From Candidatus Nitrosymbiomonas sp. (GTDB taxonomy: Bacteria; Sysuimicrobiota; Sysuimicrobiia; Sysuimicrobiales; Humicultoraceae): 10,543 nt of DNA. Positions within the stretch are counted from its first letter, which is position 1, and the number at the start of each line of letters is the position of its first letter. Positions 1-5,986 of this stretch are shown piece after piece. Location: assembly GCA_020724185.1 (NCBI GenBank), contig DYHL01000081.1, positions 1 to 10,543 of the forward strand, read 5' to 3'. A program made the position numbers and the translations under genes. The notes under the pieces are model-generated. The model worked only from the letters and a program-made list of their open reading frames with translations. It was not told the DNA's origin and did not search any database.

Positions 1-79
1 CGTCGCGCCGATTCGGGAGGCCGCCGCGCGCCGGCAACCTCAGGCCGGACCGCCCGCGCTGGAACTGCTCGCGGGCTGA
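1..79 (+). CDS. 3' end of an unidentified protein gene (5' truncated)
   Basis: Codons begin at base 2 and run 25 residues to a TGA at 77-79, ending in ALELLAG. This frame has a high share of G/C at third codon positions, as expected for genes in this GC-rich DNA, and does so more clearly than frame 1, which stays open to 102. The tail is rich in Ala, Arg and Pro, with no motif I recognise; it does not look like the end of SelD. The stop lies 41 bases before the next gene on the same strand, so it may be the preceding gene of the selA operon. Too little is visible to name it. Confidence 0.45.
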   Translation, partial: VAPIREAAARRQPQAGPPALELLAG

Positions 80-106
80 TCCTGCGAGACCGATCTGATT
101 GAAACG

Positions 107-113
107 AGAGGAG
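107..113 (+). promoter_or_regulatory. Shine-Dalgarno deciding the zinc-ribbon gene start
   Basis: AGAGGAG lies one base before the ATG at 115 but seven bases before the ATG at 121. The second spacing is the usable one, so 121 is taken as the start. It also gives the MRCPKCG N-terminus common in small zinc-ribbon proteins. Confidence 0.7.
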
Positions 114-120
114 CATGCCG

Positions 121-336
121 ATGCGGTGCCCCAAGTGCGGTACGGAGAATTCCCCAGGGCGGACCCTGTGCGTGCGTTGCAGCACCCGCCTTCGGACGGC
201 AGCCGGAGTGGGCGCTGCCGTCCCGGATACCGGCGAGGTCCTGATGCCACGGCTGCGCGCGGATCTGCTGCGCCTCGTCGTGGTGACGGCCGTCGTGGTC
301 GCCGCGGCCGCGGCGCTGGGCACGCTGCTGCGCTGA
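121..336 (+). CDS. Small zinc-ribbon protein with C-terminal membrane anchor
   Basis: A 71-residue protein of unknown specific function. Residues 1-20 form a zinc-ribbon with two CxxC pairs (C3/C6 and C17/C20), the layout of the short zinc-ribbon modules found at protein N-termini. Residues 21-48 are a low-complexity linker. Residues 49-70 are a hydrophobic Val/Ala/Leu stretch after a basic patch (PRLRADLLR), consistent with one tail membrane helix and a cytoplasmic zinc-ribbon. The ATG at 121 is preferred to 115 because of the AGAGGAG at 107-113. The gene precedes selA by six bases, in the same frame, and ends in TGA, so selA is probably translated by coupling to it. An unusual alternative is Sec insertion at this UGA giving a ZnR-TM-SelA fusion. 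A role tied to selenium metabolism is inferred from position only. Confidence 0.75.
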   Translation: MRCPKCGTENSPGRTLCVRCSTRLRTAAGVGAAVPDTGEVLMPRLRADLLRLVVVTAVVVAAAAALGTLLR

Positions 337-342
337 TCCGTC

Positions 343-1740
343 ATGGCTGAGGGAAGCCCCACGCTGCGCCTGCTGCCCTCAGTGGACAGGGTGGTAGTAG
401 GGCTGCGCCGGCGCGGGCTGCTGGAGGAGTTTCCCCGGAGGGCGGCCACGCTGGCCGCCCAGCAGGCAGTAGCTGAGGCGCGGCGCGCGCTCAAGGAGGG
501 CCAGAACGGCGTGGAGCCTGAGGCCATCGTGGATCGCGCCGCCGGGCTGCTGCGGCGGCAGTTCGGGGACGGCCTGCGGCGTGTCATCAACGCCAGCGGC
601 ATCATCCTTCACACCAACCTCGGACGCGCCCCGCTCTCGAAAGCGGCGCAGGCAGCGGTGGATGCGGTTTCATCCGGCTACAGCTCCCTGGAGATAGACC
701 TGGCAAGCGGCGAACGCAGCAGCCGGGCCGTACACGTGGAACCCCTGTTGACCGCCGTGACCGGAGCAGAGGCGGGCTTCGCGGTGAACAACGCCGCCTC
801 CGCGGTGGTCCTTGCGCTCGCGGCTCTCGCTGCGGGGCGAGAGGTGCTGGTCGGGCGCGGTGAGCTGGTGGAGATCGGCGGCGGATTCCGACTGCCCGAC
901 GTGATGCACTCCAGCGGCGCCCGCCTGGTGGAGGTCGGCACGACCAACCGCACCTACCTCTCCGACTATGCCAGCGCATTGGGCCCTGACGCGGCCATGT
1001 TGTTGAAAGTCCACCGCAGCAACTTCTCTCAGAGCGGCTTCGTGCACGATGCGACGCTGTCCGAGCTGGTAGGGCTGGGACAGAGCCGCGGCGTGCCGGT
1101 CGTTCATGATCTCGGCAGTGGCTGCCTGGTTGACACGACGCGCGTCGGACTCCCGGCGGAGCCCACGGTGCAGGCCTCGGTTGCCGCAGGGGCGGATCTG
1201 GTGATTTCCAGCGGCGACAAGCTCCTGGGCGGGCCGCAGGCCGGGGTCCTCGTGGGACGGCAAGCCGCGGTGGATCGCTGCCGCCGCCACCCGCTGGCCA
1301 GGGCAGCGCGTCTGGACAAACTGGACCTGGCCGCGCTGGCAGCAACCTTGCGGGTGTACCTCGAGCCAGATCGGGCGTGGCAGGAGATTCCCATTCTTGC
1401 GCTGCTCTCCCGCACTCCGCAGGCACGGCGCAGGCTGGCGCTGCGACTGGCGCGGGCAGTCAAGCGGGCAGTCGGAGGGATGGCGTCGGTGGACGTTGTG
1501 GCCACCAGCGGGGAGGCAGGAGGGGGAACGCTTCCGGGCACGTTGGTTCCCTCCTGGGCCGTTGAGATCCGTCCCGTCTCCGCGCGGCCCGAGGAGTGGG
1601 CGACGCGCCTCCGGACGGGTTCCACCTCGGTGGTCGGGGTCGTCCGCGAGGGCGCCGTGCTCCTGGACGTGCTGGCACTGCTGCCCGGGGAGGACCGGCG
1701 GCTGCCGGCCCTGGTCCAGGCCGCTGCTGCCTCCGGCTGA
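343..1740 (+). CDS. selA: SelA, L-seryl-tRNA(Sec) selenium transferase
   Basis: PLP-dependent cytosolic enzyme that converts Ser-tRNA-Sec to Sec-tRNA-Sec using selenophosphate, the last step of bacterial selenocysteine synthesis. The 465 residues match the usual family length. Residues 9-18 (RLLPSVDRVV) are the typical SelA N-terminus and support the ATG at 343. Residues 81-99 carry the conserved INASGIILHTNLGRAPLS block. The PLP-binding lysine is K293 in SSGDKLLGGPQAG. The GTTNRTY and HDLGSGCL blocks are also characteristic. No Shine-Dalgarno is visible before the ATG, which lies six bases after the stop of the zinc-ribbon gene, so translational coupling is likely. An inverted repeat at 347-382 covers the first codons. 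The stop overlaps the selB start by one base (TGATG). Identification is firm. Confidence 0.97.
   Translation: MAEGSPTLRLLPSVDRVVVGLRRRGLLEEFPRRAATLAAQQAVAEARRALKEGQNGVEPEAIVDRAAGLLRRQFGDGLRRVINASGIILHTNLGRAPLSKAAQAAVDAVSSGYSSLEIDLASGERSSRAVHVEPLLTAVTGAEAGFAVNNAASAVVLALAALAAGREVLVGRGELVEIGGGFRLPDVMHSSGARLVEVGTTNRTYLSDYASALGPDAAMLLKVHRSNFSQSGFVHDATLSELVGLGQSRGVPVVHDLGSGCLVDTTRVGLPAEPTVQASVAAGADLVISSGDKLLGGPQAGVLVGRQAAVDRCRRHPLARAARLDKLDLAALAATLRVYLEPDRAWQEIPILALLSRTPQARRRLALRLARAVKRAVGGMASVDVVATSGEAGGGTLPGTLVPSWAVEIRPVSARPEEWATRLRTGSTSVVGVVREGAVLLDVLALLPGEDRRLPALVQAAAASG
347..382 (+). promoter_or_regulatory. Inverted repeat over the selA start, candidate SECIS-like control element
   Basis: CTGAGGG at 347-353 is perfectly complementary to CCCTCAG at 376-382. 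The stem can extend past one A-G mismatch (354/375) by three pairs (355-357 with 372-374), leaving a 14-base loop. It starts four bases into the selA ORF and 10 bases after the UGA that ends the preceding gene. E. coli selAB mRNA is known to carry a SECIS-like element near its start that SelB binds. That this hairpin does the same is inference; a competing GGCT/AGCC hairpin (345-348 with 355-358) exists, and GC-rich DNA yields such repeats by chance. Confidence 0.3.
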
Positions 1741-3659
1741 TGCGTCCGGTTACAATCGGCACCGCAGGGCACATAGACCACGGCAAGAGCGCGCTGGTGC
1801 GGGCGCTGACCGGCACGGACCCCGACCGGCTGGCCGAGGAGCAGCGGCGCGGAATGACCCTCGACCTGGGCTTCGCGCACCTGGACCTGCCCGGGGGCCG
1901 GCGCGTGGGCATCGTGGACGTCCCAGGGCACGAGGCGCTGGTCCACAACATGCTGGCTGGGGCCGGGGGCATTGACCTGGTCATGCTCGTGGTGGCCGCC
2001 GACGAAGGGGCGATGCCCCAGACCCGGGAGCACGTGGATATTCTGAGGTTCCTCTGCCCCCACGGCGGCGTGGTGGTCCTCAACAAGATGGACCTGGCTC
2101 CTGATCCTGAGTGGGTAGCCGCGGTCGAGGAGGAGCTGGCAGGACTGATCGCCGGCACAGTCCTGGAAGGCGCGCCGGTAGTTCACGTTTCAGCGAAGAC
2201 CGGCGAGGGGCTGGCAGACCTCGTGGCCGTGCTCGCACGGCTGGTGGAGGGGGTACCGGAAAGACCGGCTGACGGACCGGCACGGCTGCCGGTGGACCGC
2301 TCGTTCACCATGCAGGGCTTCGGGACCGTGGTGACGGGAACGGTCTGGGGGGGCTGCATCCGGGCTGGGGACACGCTGGTGCTGCTTCCCTCGGGCCGTG
2401 AGGTCAGGGTGCGGGGGGTCCAGGTCCACGGCGAGGCGGTGCAGGAGGCCGCGGCAGGCAGCAGGGCCGCCGTCAACTTGGCCGGAATCGAGAAGAACGA
2501 GATCAGCCGCGGGGACGTTCTGGCCACGCCCGGCGCGTTCCGGGTAACCGACCGGCTGGACGTCCGGTTGAGGATGCTGCCGCGCGCGCCCGCGCTCCGG
2601 CATGCCGCACGGCTGCACGTCCACATCGGCGCTGGCGAAACGATCGCCCGCGTGGCGCTGATAGGCCGCGCAGCCCTGGGACCCGGTGAGGAGGGGCTGG
2701 CCCAACTCCGCCTGGAGGGGCCAGTAGTAGCGGTGCACGGCGACCGGTTCGTGGTGCGGCGCTACTCGCCTACAAGCACCGTGGGCGGCGGCATAGTCCT
2801 GAACCCGGCGCCGCCCCAGCGCCGCCGGCGGGCAAGGGACGCTGCTGAGCTGGATGCCGTCGAGCAGGGTGGGGTCGCGGCATTGGTTGTCGCCGCGGTG
2901 GCAGCGCGCGGCCGCGGCGGGATGCTGCCCGCCGAGGTTGCGGCAGCGGCCGGCGCGCCGGAAGGCGCCGCCCGAGAGGCACTCACCAAGGCGGTGGCAG
3001 ACGGCGTGGTCCAGAACGTGGGCGACCGGCTCTACGCGGCGTCAGTGGTAGGCGAGGCTCGCCGGAACATCGAGGAGACGCTCGGAACGTACCACCGTGC
3101 CGTGCAGTGGCGCCGCGGCATGCCCCGCGAAGAACTCAAGAGCAAGGTTCAGGCAGGTGCTCGGGACCGCCTGTTCGATGCCGTGATCTCGGAGCTGCTG
3201 GCCAGTGGAGATCTGATAGAGGCCCGCGGCCTGCTGGCGCTGGCCGCTCACGTGCCCCAGGTCCGAGAGGACGAAGGGCGCACCCGAGAGGCCCTCCTGG
3301 GCCTGCTGGAGCGCCGGGGTACCTCACCACCCCTGGGCGAGGAGATTGGGCGCCTGGGCCCGCCTGAGGCGGTAGATCGGGCTTTCCAGGCGCTTGCCGA
3401 CGAGGGCCTGGTCGTCCAAATCGCCCCGGATATCCGGCTTGCCGCATCCGCCGCGGAGCGCGTGCGCCAGGCGATCGTCGAGATGGCCCGGCAAGGTGCC
3501 GCCGTGACCGTGGGGTCGCTGCGGGACCGGCTGCAGACCAACCGAAAGCATGCCCTGGCGCTGCTGGAGTACATGGATTCCGTGCGGGTGACGCGGCGCG
3601 TGGGCGACCAGCGGGTCCTGGGACCCCTGGCCGAGCAGCCGCTTTGGCCTCCTGGCTAG
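1740..3659 (+). CDS. selB: SelB, selenocysteine-specific elongation factor
   Basis: GTPase that carries Sec-tRNA-Sec to the ribosome and binds the SECIS hairpin of selenoprotein mRNAs. The product has 639 residues, normal for SelB. G-domain motifs are in order: G1 GHIDHGKS (10-17), G2 RGMT (T40) leading into DLGFA, G3 DVPGH (60-64), G4 NKMD (115-118) and G5 SAKTG. An EF-Tu-like domain II follows (SFTMQGFGTVVTGTV, then KNEISRGDVL), then domain III. The remaining C-terminal part, roughly 380-639, is alpha-helical and charged, as expected for the tandem winged helices that bind SECIS RNA. The ATG at 1740 overlaps the selA TGA by one base. A longer in-frame start at 1596 lies inside selA and is rejected because the family begins a few residues before GHIDHGK. 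It converges on the next gene, sharing the CTAG at 3656-3659. Confidence 0.97.
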   Translation: MRPVTIGTAGHIDHGKSALVRALTGTDPDRLAEEQRRGMTLDLGFAHLDLPGGRRVGIVDVPGHEALVHNMLAGAGGIDLVMLVVAADEGAMPQTREHVDILRFLCPHGGVVVLNKMDLAPDPEWVAAVEEELAGLIAGTVLEGAPVVHVSAKTGEGLADLVAVLARLVEGVPERPADGPARLPVDRSFTMQGFGTVVTGTVWGGCIRAGDTLVLLPSGREVRVRGVQVHGEAVQEAAAGSRAAVNLAGIEKNEISRGDVLATPGAFRVTDRLDVRLRMLPRAPALRHAARLHVHIGAGETIARVALIGRAALGPGEEGLAQLRLEGPVVAVHGDRFVVRRYSPTSTVGGGIVLNPAPPQRRRRARDAAELDAVEQGGVAALVVAAVAARGRGGMLPAEVAAAAGAPEGAAREALTKAVADGVVQNVGDRLYAASVVGEARRNIEETLGTYHRAVQWRRGMPREELKSKVQAGARDRLFDAVISELLASGDLIEARGLLALAAHVPQVREDEGRTREALLGLLERRGTSPPLGEEIGRLGPPEAVDRAFQALADEGLVVQIAPDIRLAASAAERVRQAIVEMARQGAAVTVGSLRDRLQTNRKHALALLEYMDSVRVTRRVGDQRVLGPLAEQPLWPPG

Positions 3660-4828
3660 TCGGTCACGCGGACGTCTGAGATACGCGTGGTGGCCGACCA
3701 GGAGGTGAACTCCTGGCAGATGCCCGGGGATAGCCCGACCGCGGCCCGGGCTGATCCCCCAGGAGGAATCGCGCCGACCGTGGCCGTTCCAGTGCGGGAG
3801 TCCTGTACGAACCGGGGAACCGGCAGCACCAGACGGCAGGCACCCTCGATCTGAACCGCGACCGTGGCGCCGGCCACCGTAGCCGAGCTGCGGTTGACGA
3901 CCACCACCACGAAGCCCTGCGGAACGCCCACCCACTGCACCGAGGCCTCGAGCTGCTTCCCGATTATCTGAGCAAACTGCGCCACGCCCTTGATCTCGCC
4001 GGCGTGCTCAGCCAGGGCCCCGGTTATCTGTCCAACCGGCCGGATGGCAACCGTGTAGCGGCGGACCACTTCGCTCACCTGCAGGCGTACCTCGAAACCG
4101 GAGGCCCCGCCGCTGGGGACCGGGTTGGGATACAGCGGGGCCGATCCCTCTGCCACGCGACTACCGGCCTCTGTGAACGCCCGTACCTCCGCGTAGACCA
4201 CCATCGCCCGGCCCCGGTTCTCCACCGTGCCGGTGACGATGAGCGTAGAACCCTCCACGCGGGCGGACGATGCCCGCACGCTCCAGGCCCCGGGAGCCGT
4301 GGTGGGTGTGGGACTGGGCGCCCCTGGTGCCGCAGGCTTGGGAGCCACCGGGGTGGCGCGCAGGCCTGCCTCTGCCCTGAAGACCTCCACCGCCTCGACC
4401 CTCTCGCCGCGCAGCAGAAACGCCACGCCGGCAAAGGGGTAGGAGAGGAGGTCTCCTTCCGGGACCCTTGTGGTCACGCTCGCAGCCGCGTCCGCGTAGG
4501 CGGTTCGCACCGCGGTGCCGGGGGAACCCGGTCCGACCCCGCGCGCGGTACGGCACGCGGCAGTCCTGGTGGCAATGCGCTCCACGAACCCGTAGTCGGT
4601 GATCATCTGCGCCCAGGGCTCGCGCAGGAGGTAGGTAACCCGCGTTCCCAAGGCCTGCTCGCGCAGGGGTGCACCCGCAACCGCCAGGGCGGCCTGCGCA
4701 GCCATTCCGAGCCGCACGCCACCTATGCCGGCGCCGTCTGCGATGACGCAGTCAGCAGGACCGCCAAAGAGGGAAGCGCCGGGCGCTGCCAGAACCAGCA
4801 CGGCCGCCAGTATCCACACCCGTCGCAT
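3656..4828 (-). CDS. Exported protein of unknown function with two beta-rich domains
   Basis: A 390-residue protein I do not recognise as a named family. Residues 1-19 form a signal peptide: basic start MRR, a hydrophobic core and an APGA-type cleavage site. Residues 27-155 include a GVRLGM-x-AQAALAVAGAP segment, recalling the short LGM/G-x-P modules of BamE-like outer-membrane assembly and periplasmic proteins. Residues 157-180 are a Pro/Thr/Ala linker (APSPTPTTAPG type). Residues 183-265 resemble an FxLYD-type beta-sandwich (TLIVTGTVENRG, then VVYAEVRAF). Residues 290-390 are a second beta-rich domain. Cysteines C27, C92, C331 and C371 could form one disulfide in the first and one in the last domain. 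The ATG at 4828 is preferred over the GTG at 4846 because GGTGGTGAG lies 10 bases upstream and the signal peptide then starts at MRR. Export is likely; the task is unknown. Confidence 0.8.
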   Translation of the reverse strand: MRRVWILAAVLVLAAPGASLFGGPADCVIADGAGIGGVRLGMAAQAALAVAGAPLREQALGTRVTYLLREPWAQMITDYGFVERIATRTAACRTARGVGPGSPGTAVRTAYADAAASVTTRVPEGDLLSYPFAGVAFLLRGERVEAVEVFRAEAGLRATPVAPKPAAPGAPSPTPTTAPGAWSVRASSARVEGSTLIVTGTVENRGRAMVVYAEVRAFTEAGSRVAEGSAPLYPNPVPSGGASGFEVRLQVSEVVRRYTVAIRPVGQITGALAEHAGEIKGVAQFAQIIGKQLEASVQWVGVPQGFVVVVVNRSSATVAGATVAVQIEGACRLVLPVPRFVQDSRTGTATVGAIPPGGSARAAVGLSPGICQEFTSWSATTRISDVRVTD

Positions 4829-4886
4829 CTGCACGGCACTCACCACCGGGATACTACGACAAAAGCCACGCCATCCCTCCAGTGGT

Positions 4887-4914
4887 CGTGGGATTCCGGA
4901 CCCGGGATCCCGTG
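4887..4914. repeat. GC-rich dyad / hairpin in the selC upstream region
   Basis: Bases 4890-4898 pair with 4903-4911 (eight Watson-Crick pairs plus one T-G wobble) around the tetraloop GACC. Three further weaker pairs reach 4887/4914. Read as + strand RNA it is a stable hairpin; on the minus strand the wobbles become mismatches. It lies 12 bases upstream of the predicted selC -35 and 58 bases upstream of the minus-strand gene's ATG. There is no following T run, so a terminator is unlikely; an operator or chance dyad are both possible. The rest of 4829-4979 holds only the selC promoter. Confidence 0.4.
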
Positions 4915-4926
4915 CACCTGCCTGCC

Positions 4927-4955
4927 TTGCCTAGCGTGTCAGGTACGCGTACAAT
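4927..4955 (+). promoter_or_regulatory. Sigma70-type promoter for selC
   Basis: -35 TTGCCT at 4927-4932 (four of six consensus bases), a 17-base spacer, and -10 TACAAT at 4950-4955 (five of six). Transcription would begin near 4962, about 18 bases before the mature tRNA 5' end. In such GC-rich surroundings TACAAT is conspicuous. The promoter may also serve the small gene at 5094. Confidence 0.65.
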
Positions 4956-4979
4956 GCACGTGCGGCCCGATAATCGCGC

Positions 4980-5074
4980 GGAGGGCAGCGTCCGCTGGCG
5001 CGGGTCCCGGTCTTCAAAACCGGCCGCTGGGCCGGACGGTCCAGGCTGGGTTCGATTCCCAGGGCCCTCCGCCA
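4980..5074 (+). tRNA. selC: tRNA-Sec(UCA), selenocysteine tRNA
   Basis: A 95-base tRNA that folds as a bacterial tRNA-Sec. The acceptor GGAGGGCA (4980-4987) faces GGCCCTCC (5063-5070): seven pairs plus an A-G opposition at the eighth position. The D arm has a 6-bp stem (4990-4995 with 5000-5005) and a tight 4-base loop, both Sec hallmarks. The anticodon loop CTTCAAA (5012-5018) holds TCA at 5014-5016, reading UGA, on a perfect 5-bp stem. The variable arm is long: 7 bp (5027-5033 with 5038-5044, one G-U) around GGAC. The T stem CTGGG/CCCAG closes the loop TTCGATT. The discriminator is G at 5071 and CCA is encoded at 5072-5074. Length and long acceptor/T stack match E. coli tRNA-Sec. The nearby selA and selB confirm its role. 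Confidence 0.96.
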
Positions 5075-5093
5075 GAACCAATGAGGCAGGCAC

Positions 5094-5459
5094 ATGCTCT
5101 CCTCCTCGCGCACGATGCAGAACATGGCCCTTCTCCTGGTCGCGGCGGTGTCGGCGGCAACCGGCGGCGTCTTCGTCAGGGCGGTGGATCACGCCAGGGG
5201 CATACGGGTCGCCATGGGGCTCGATGGCAGCGAGATCCAGGTGTGGAACTCTACGAATCAGACCTGGAGCGCGTGCTCGGTGGTCCTGGACAACCGTTAC
5301 GGCCTCGAAACATCCAGCATCCCGGTGCGCACCCTGCTGATGCTTCCCAAGCGTCTGTTCGGGGCGCCCGAGGACTGGGAGCCGCAGCGCGCGGTCGTGC
5401 GGTGCGCAGAGCCCAGGAAGGGCACCTGGCAGAATCGGATCCAGCCGTCTAGATTCTGA
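5094..5459 (+). CDS. Small exported protein of unknown function, downstream of selC
   Basis: A 121-residue protein. Residues 1-30 form a signal peptide or N-terminal membrane anchor (basic SSSRT, then MALLLVAAVSAATGGVF). The rest is a single small domain with IQVWNSTNQTWSACSVVLD (48-66), a nearby Y69, and a basic, Trp-containing tail. A Trp three residues before a Cys, followed by V-x-L-x-x-x-Y, recalls small beta-sandwich modules, but I cannot name a family. C61 and C104 could form a disulfide. The start ATG at 5094 has AGG at 5084-5086, seven bases upstream; ATGs at 5115 and 5124 are alternatives. It begins 19 bases after selC and has no clear promoter of its own, so transcription from the selC promoter is likely. 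Its last 11 bases overlap the convergent gene. Confidence 0.68.
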   Translation: MLSSSRTMQNMALLLVAAVSAATGGVFVRAVDHARGIRVAMGLDGSEIQVWNSTNQTWSACSVVLDNRYGLETSSIPVRTLLMLPKRLFGAPEDWEPQRAVVRCAEPRKGTWQNRIQPSRF

Positions 5460-5901
5460 TATCCACGATCGCCGAGACGCCCACGCCGGGCACGCGGCGC
5501 AACGATTCCCACGGCTTGAGGTTGTCCACGGGCACCAGCGCCTTTATCCGGAACGCCGCCTGGAAGTCCGCTTCGATCACGGCCACGGCCTCCACGCGAT
5601 CCACCGCGGCCTTCGGTCCCGATATCTGTGCGGCCCCGACGTACGCGCCCCCTGGCGAGGATACCCCGATAGAGATGCTCAGGATGGGCACCACCTTGGT
5701 CTGCTCGCGCACCGCGACGCCGCGGTTCTGCAGCAGGTCGTTGATGAACGAGTTGATCTGCGGCGCGAAGGTCCGTACGGCGTAGCCGATCCCCAGCGTC
5801 TTGATGATCCCGAAGATGTCCTGCCCCTGGACACTGGCGGCCGTTGCTCCAACGAGAAGTACCACTGCAAGGATCATTGCCCCCATGCGTGCGGTGCGCA
5901 T
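5449..5901 (-). CDS. Exported protein of unknown function, downstream of ilvD
   Basis: A 150-residue protein with a clear signal peptide (residues 1-26: MRTARMGAMI, a Val/Leu/Ala core, cleavage near SVQG-QD). The mature part has no cysteine. It starts with a helical, slightly hydrophobic stretch (IFGIIKTLGIGYAVRTFAP, 29-47), then a probable amphipathic segment (NSFINDLLQNRGV), followed by alternating beta-type segments with a VGAAQISGPKAAVDRVEAV motif (88-106). No catalytic motif is seen and I do not recognise the family. The ATG at 5901 has an ideal GGGAGG six bases upstream, so the earlier TTG at 5907 is rejected. It lies 85 bases downstream of ilvD on the same strand and may be cotranscribed. 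The end overlaps the + strand gene by 11 bases. Confidence 0.75.
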   Translation of the reverse strand: MRTARMGAMILAVVLLVGATAASVQGQDIFGIIKTLGIGYAVRTFAPQINSFINDLLQNRGVAVREQTKVVPILSISIGVSSPGGAYVGAAQISGPKAAVDRVEAVAVIEADFQAAFRIKALVPVDNLKPWESLRRVPGVGVSAIVDIRI

Positions 5902-5907
5902 TTCCAA

Positions 5908-5913
5908 CCTCCC
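5908..5913 (-). promoter_or_regulatory. Shine-Dalgarno of the exported protein gene at 5449-5901
   Basis: GGGAGG on the minus strand, six bases before the ATG at 5901. It is directly adjacent to the TTG at 5907, which excludes that codon as a start. A purine-rich tract precedes it. Confidence 0.75.
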
Positions 5914-5957
5914 GATACCGAGATGCTTCGGTTTCTTTCCTTTCCCTCTGCTAATAC

Positions 5958-5986
5958 GCAGCGCGGAGGGAGCGTGTTCCCGCTGC
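5958..5986 (-). other. Bulged hairpin directly after the ilvD stop
   Basis: On the minus strand GCAGC pairs with GCTGC (5982-5986 with 5958-5962), and inside it GGGA pairs with TCCC (5978-5981 with 5968-5971) around a six-base loop, with a five-base bulge on one side. The stem begins at the base after the ilvD stop codon. No U run follows, so it is not a standard intrinsic terminator. It could protect the ilvD mRNA 3' end or weaken expression of the next gene; it could also be chance. Confidence 0.3.

Noticed and set aside
77..79. UGA ending the upstream fragment as a possible Sec codon
   Set aside because: No conserved motif surrounds it, no clear hairpin follows, and the next gene has its own Shine-Dalgarno right after.
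1596..1739. N-terminal extension of SelB to 1596
   Set aside because: It overlaps selA in another frame, and SelB proteins begin a few residues before the GHIDHGK motif.
1738..1740. selA stop UGA read as selenocysteine
   Set aside because: It overlaps the selB ATG (TGATG), the following frame closes within about a dozen codons, and SelA is already full length.
602..2186. Long minus-strand ORFs opposite selA/selB (602-1426, 1104-2186)
   Set aside because: They lie opposite genes with firm motifs and have Arg/Pro/Ser-rich, low-complexity translations typical of shadows in GC-rich DNA.
4004..5452. 482-residue + strand ORF running through the minus-strand exported protein gene and selC
   Set aside because: It would read through the tRNA-Sec and has no family features; the opposite strand has a signal peptide and a good start.
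5958..5986. Rho-independent terminator of ilvD
   Set aside because: The hairpin is bulged and no U run follows; kept only as a low-confidence hairpin.
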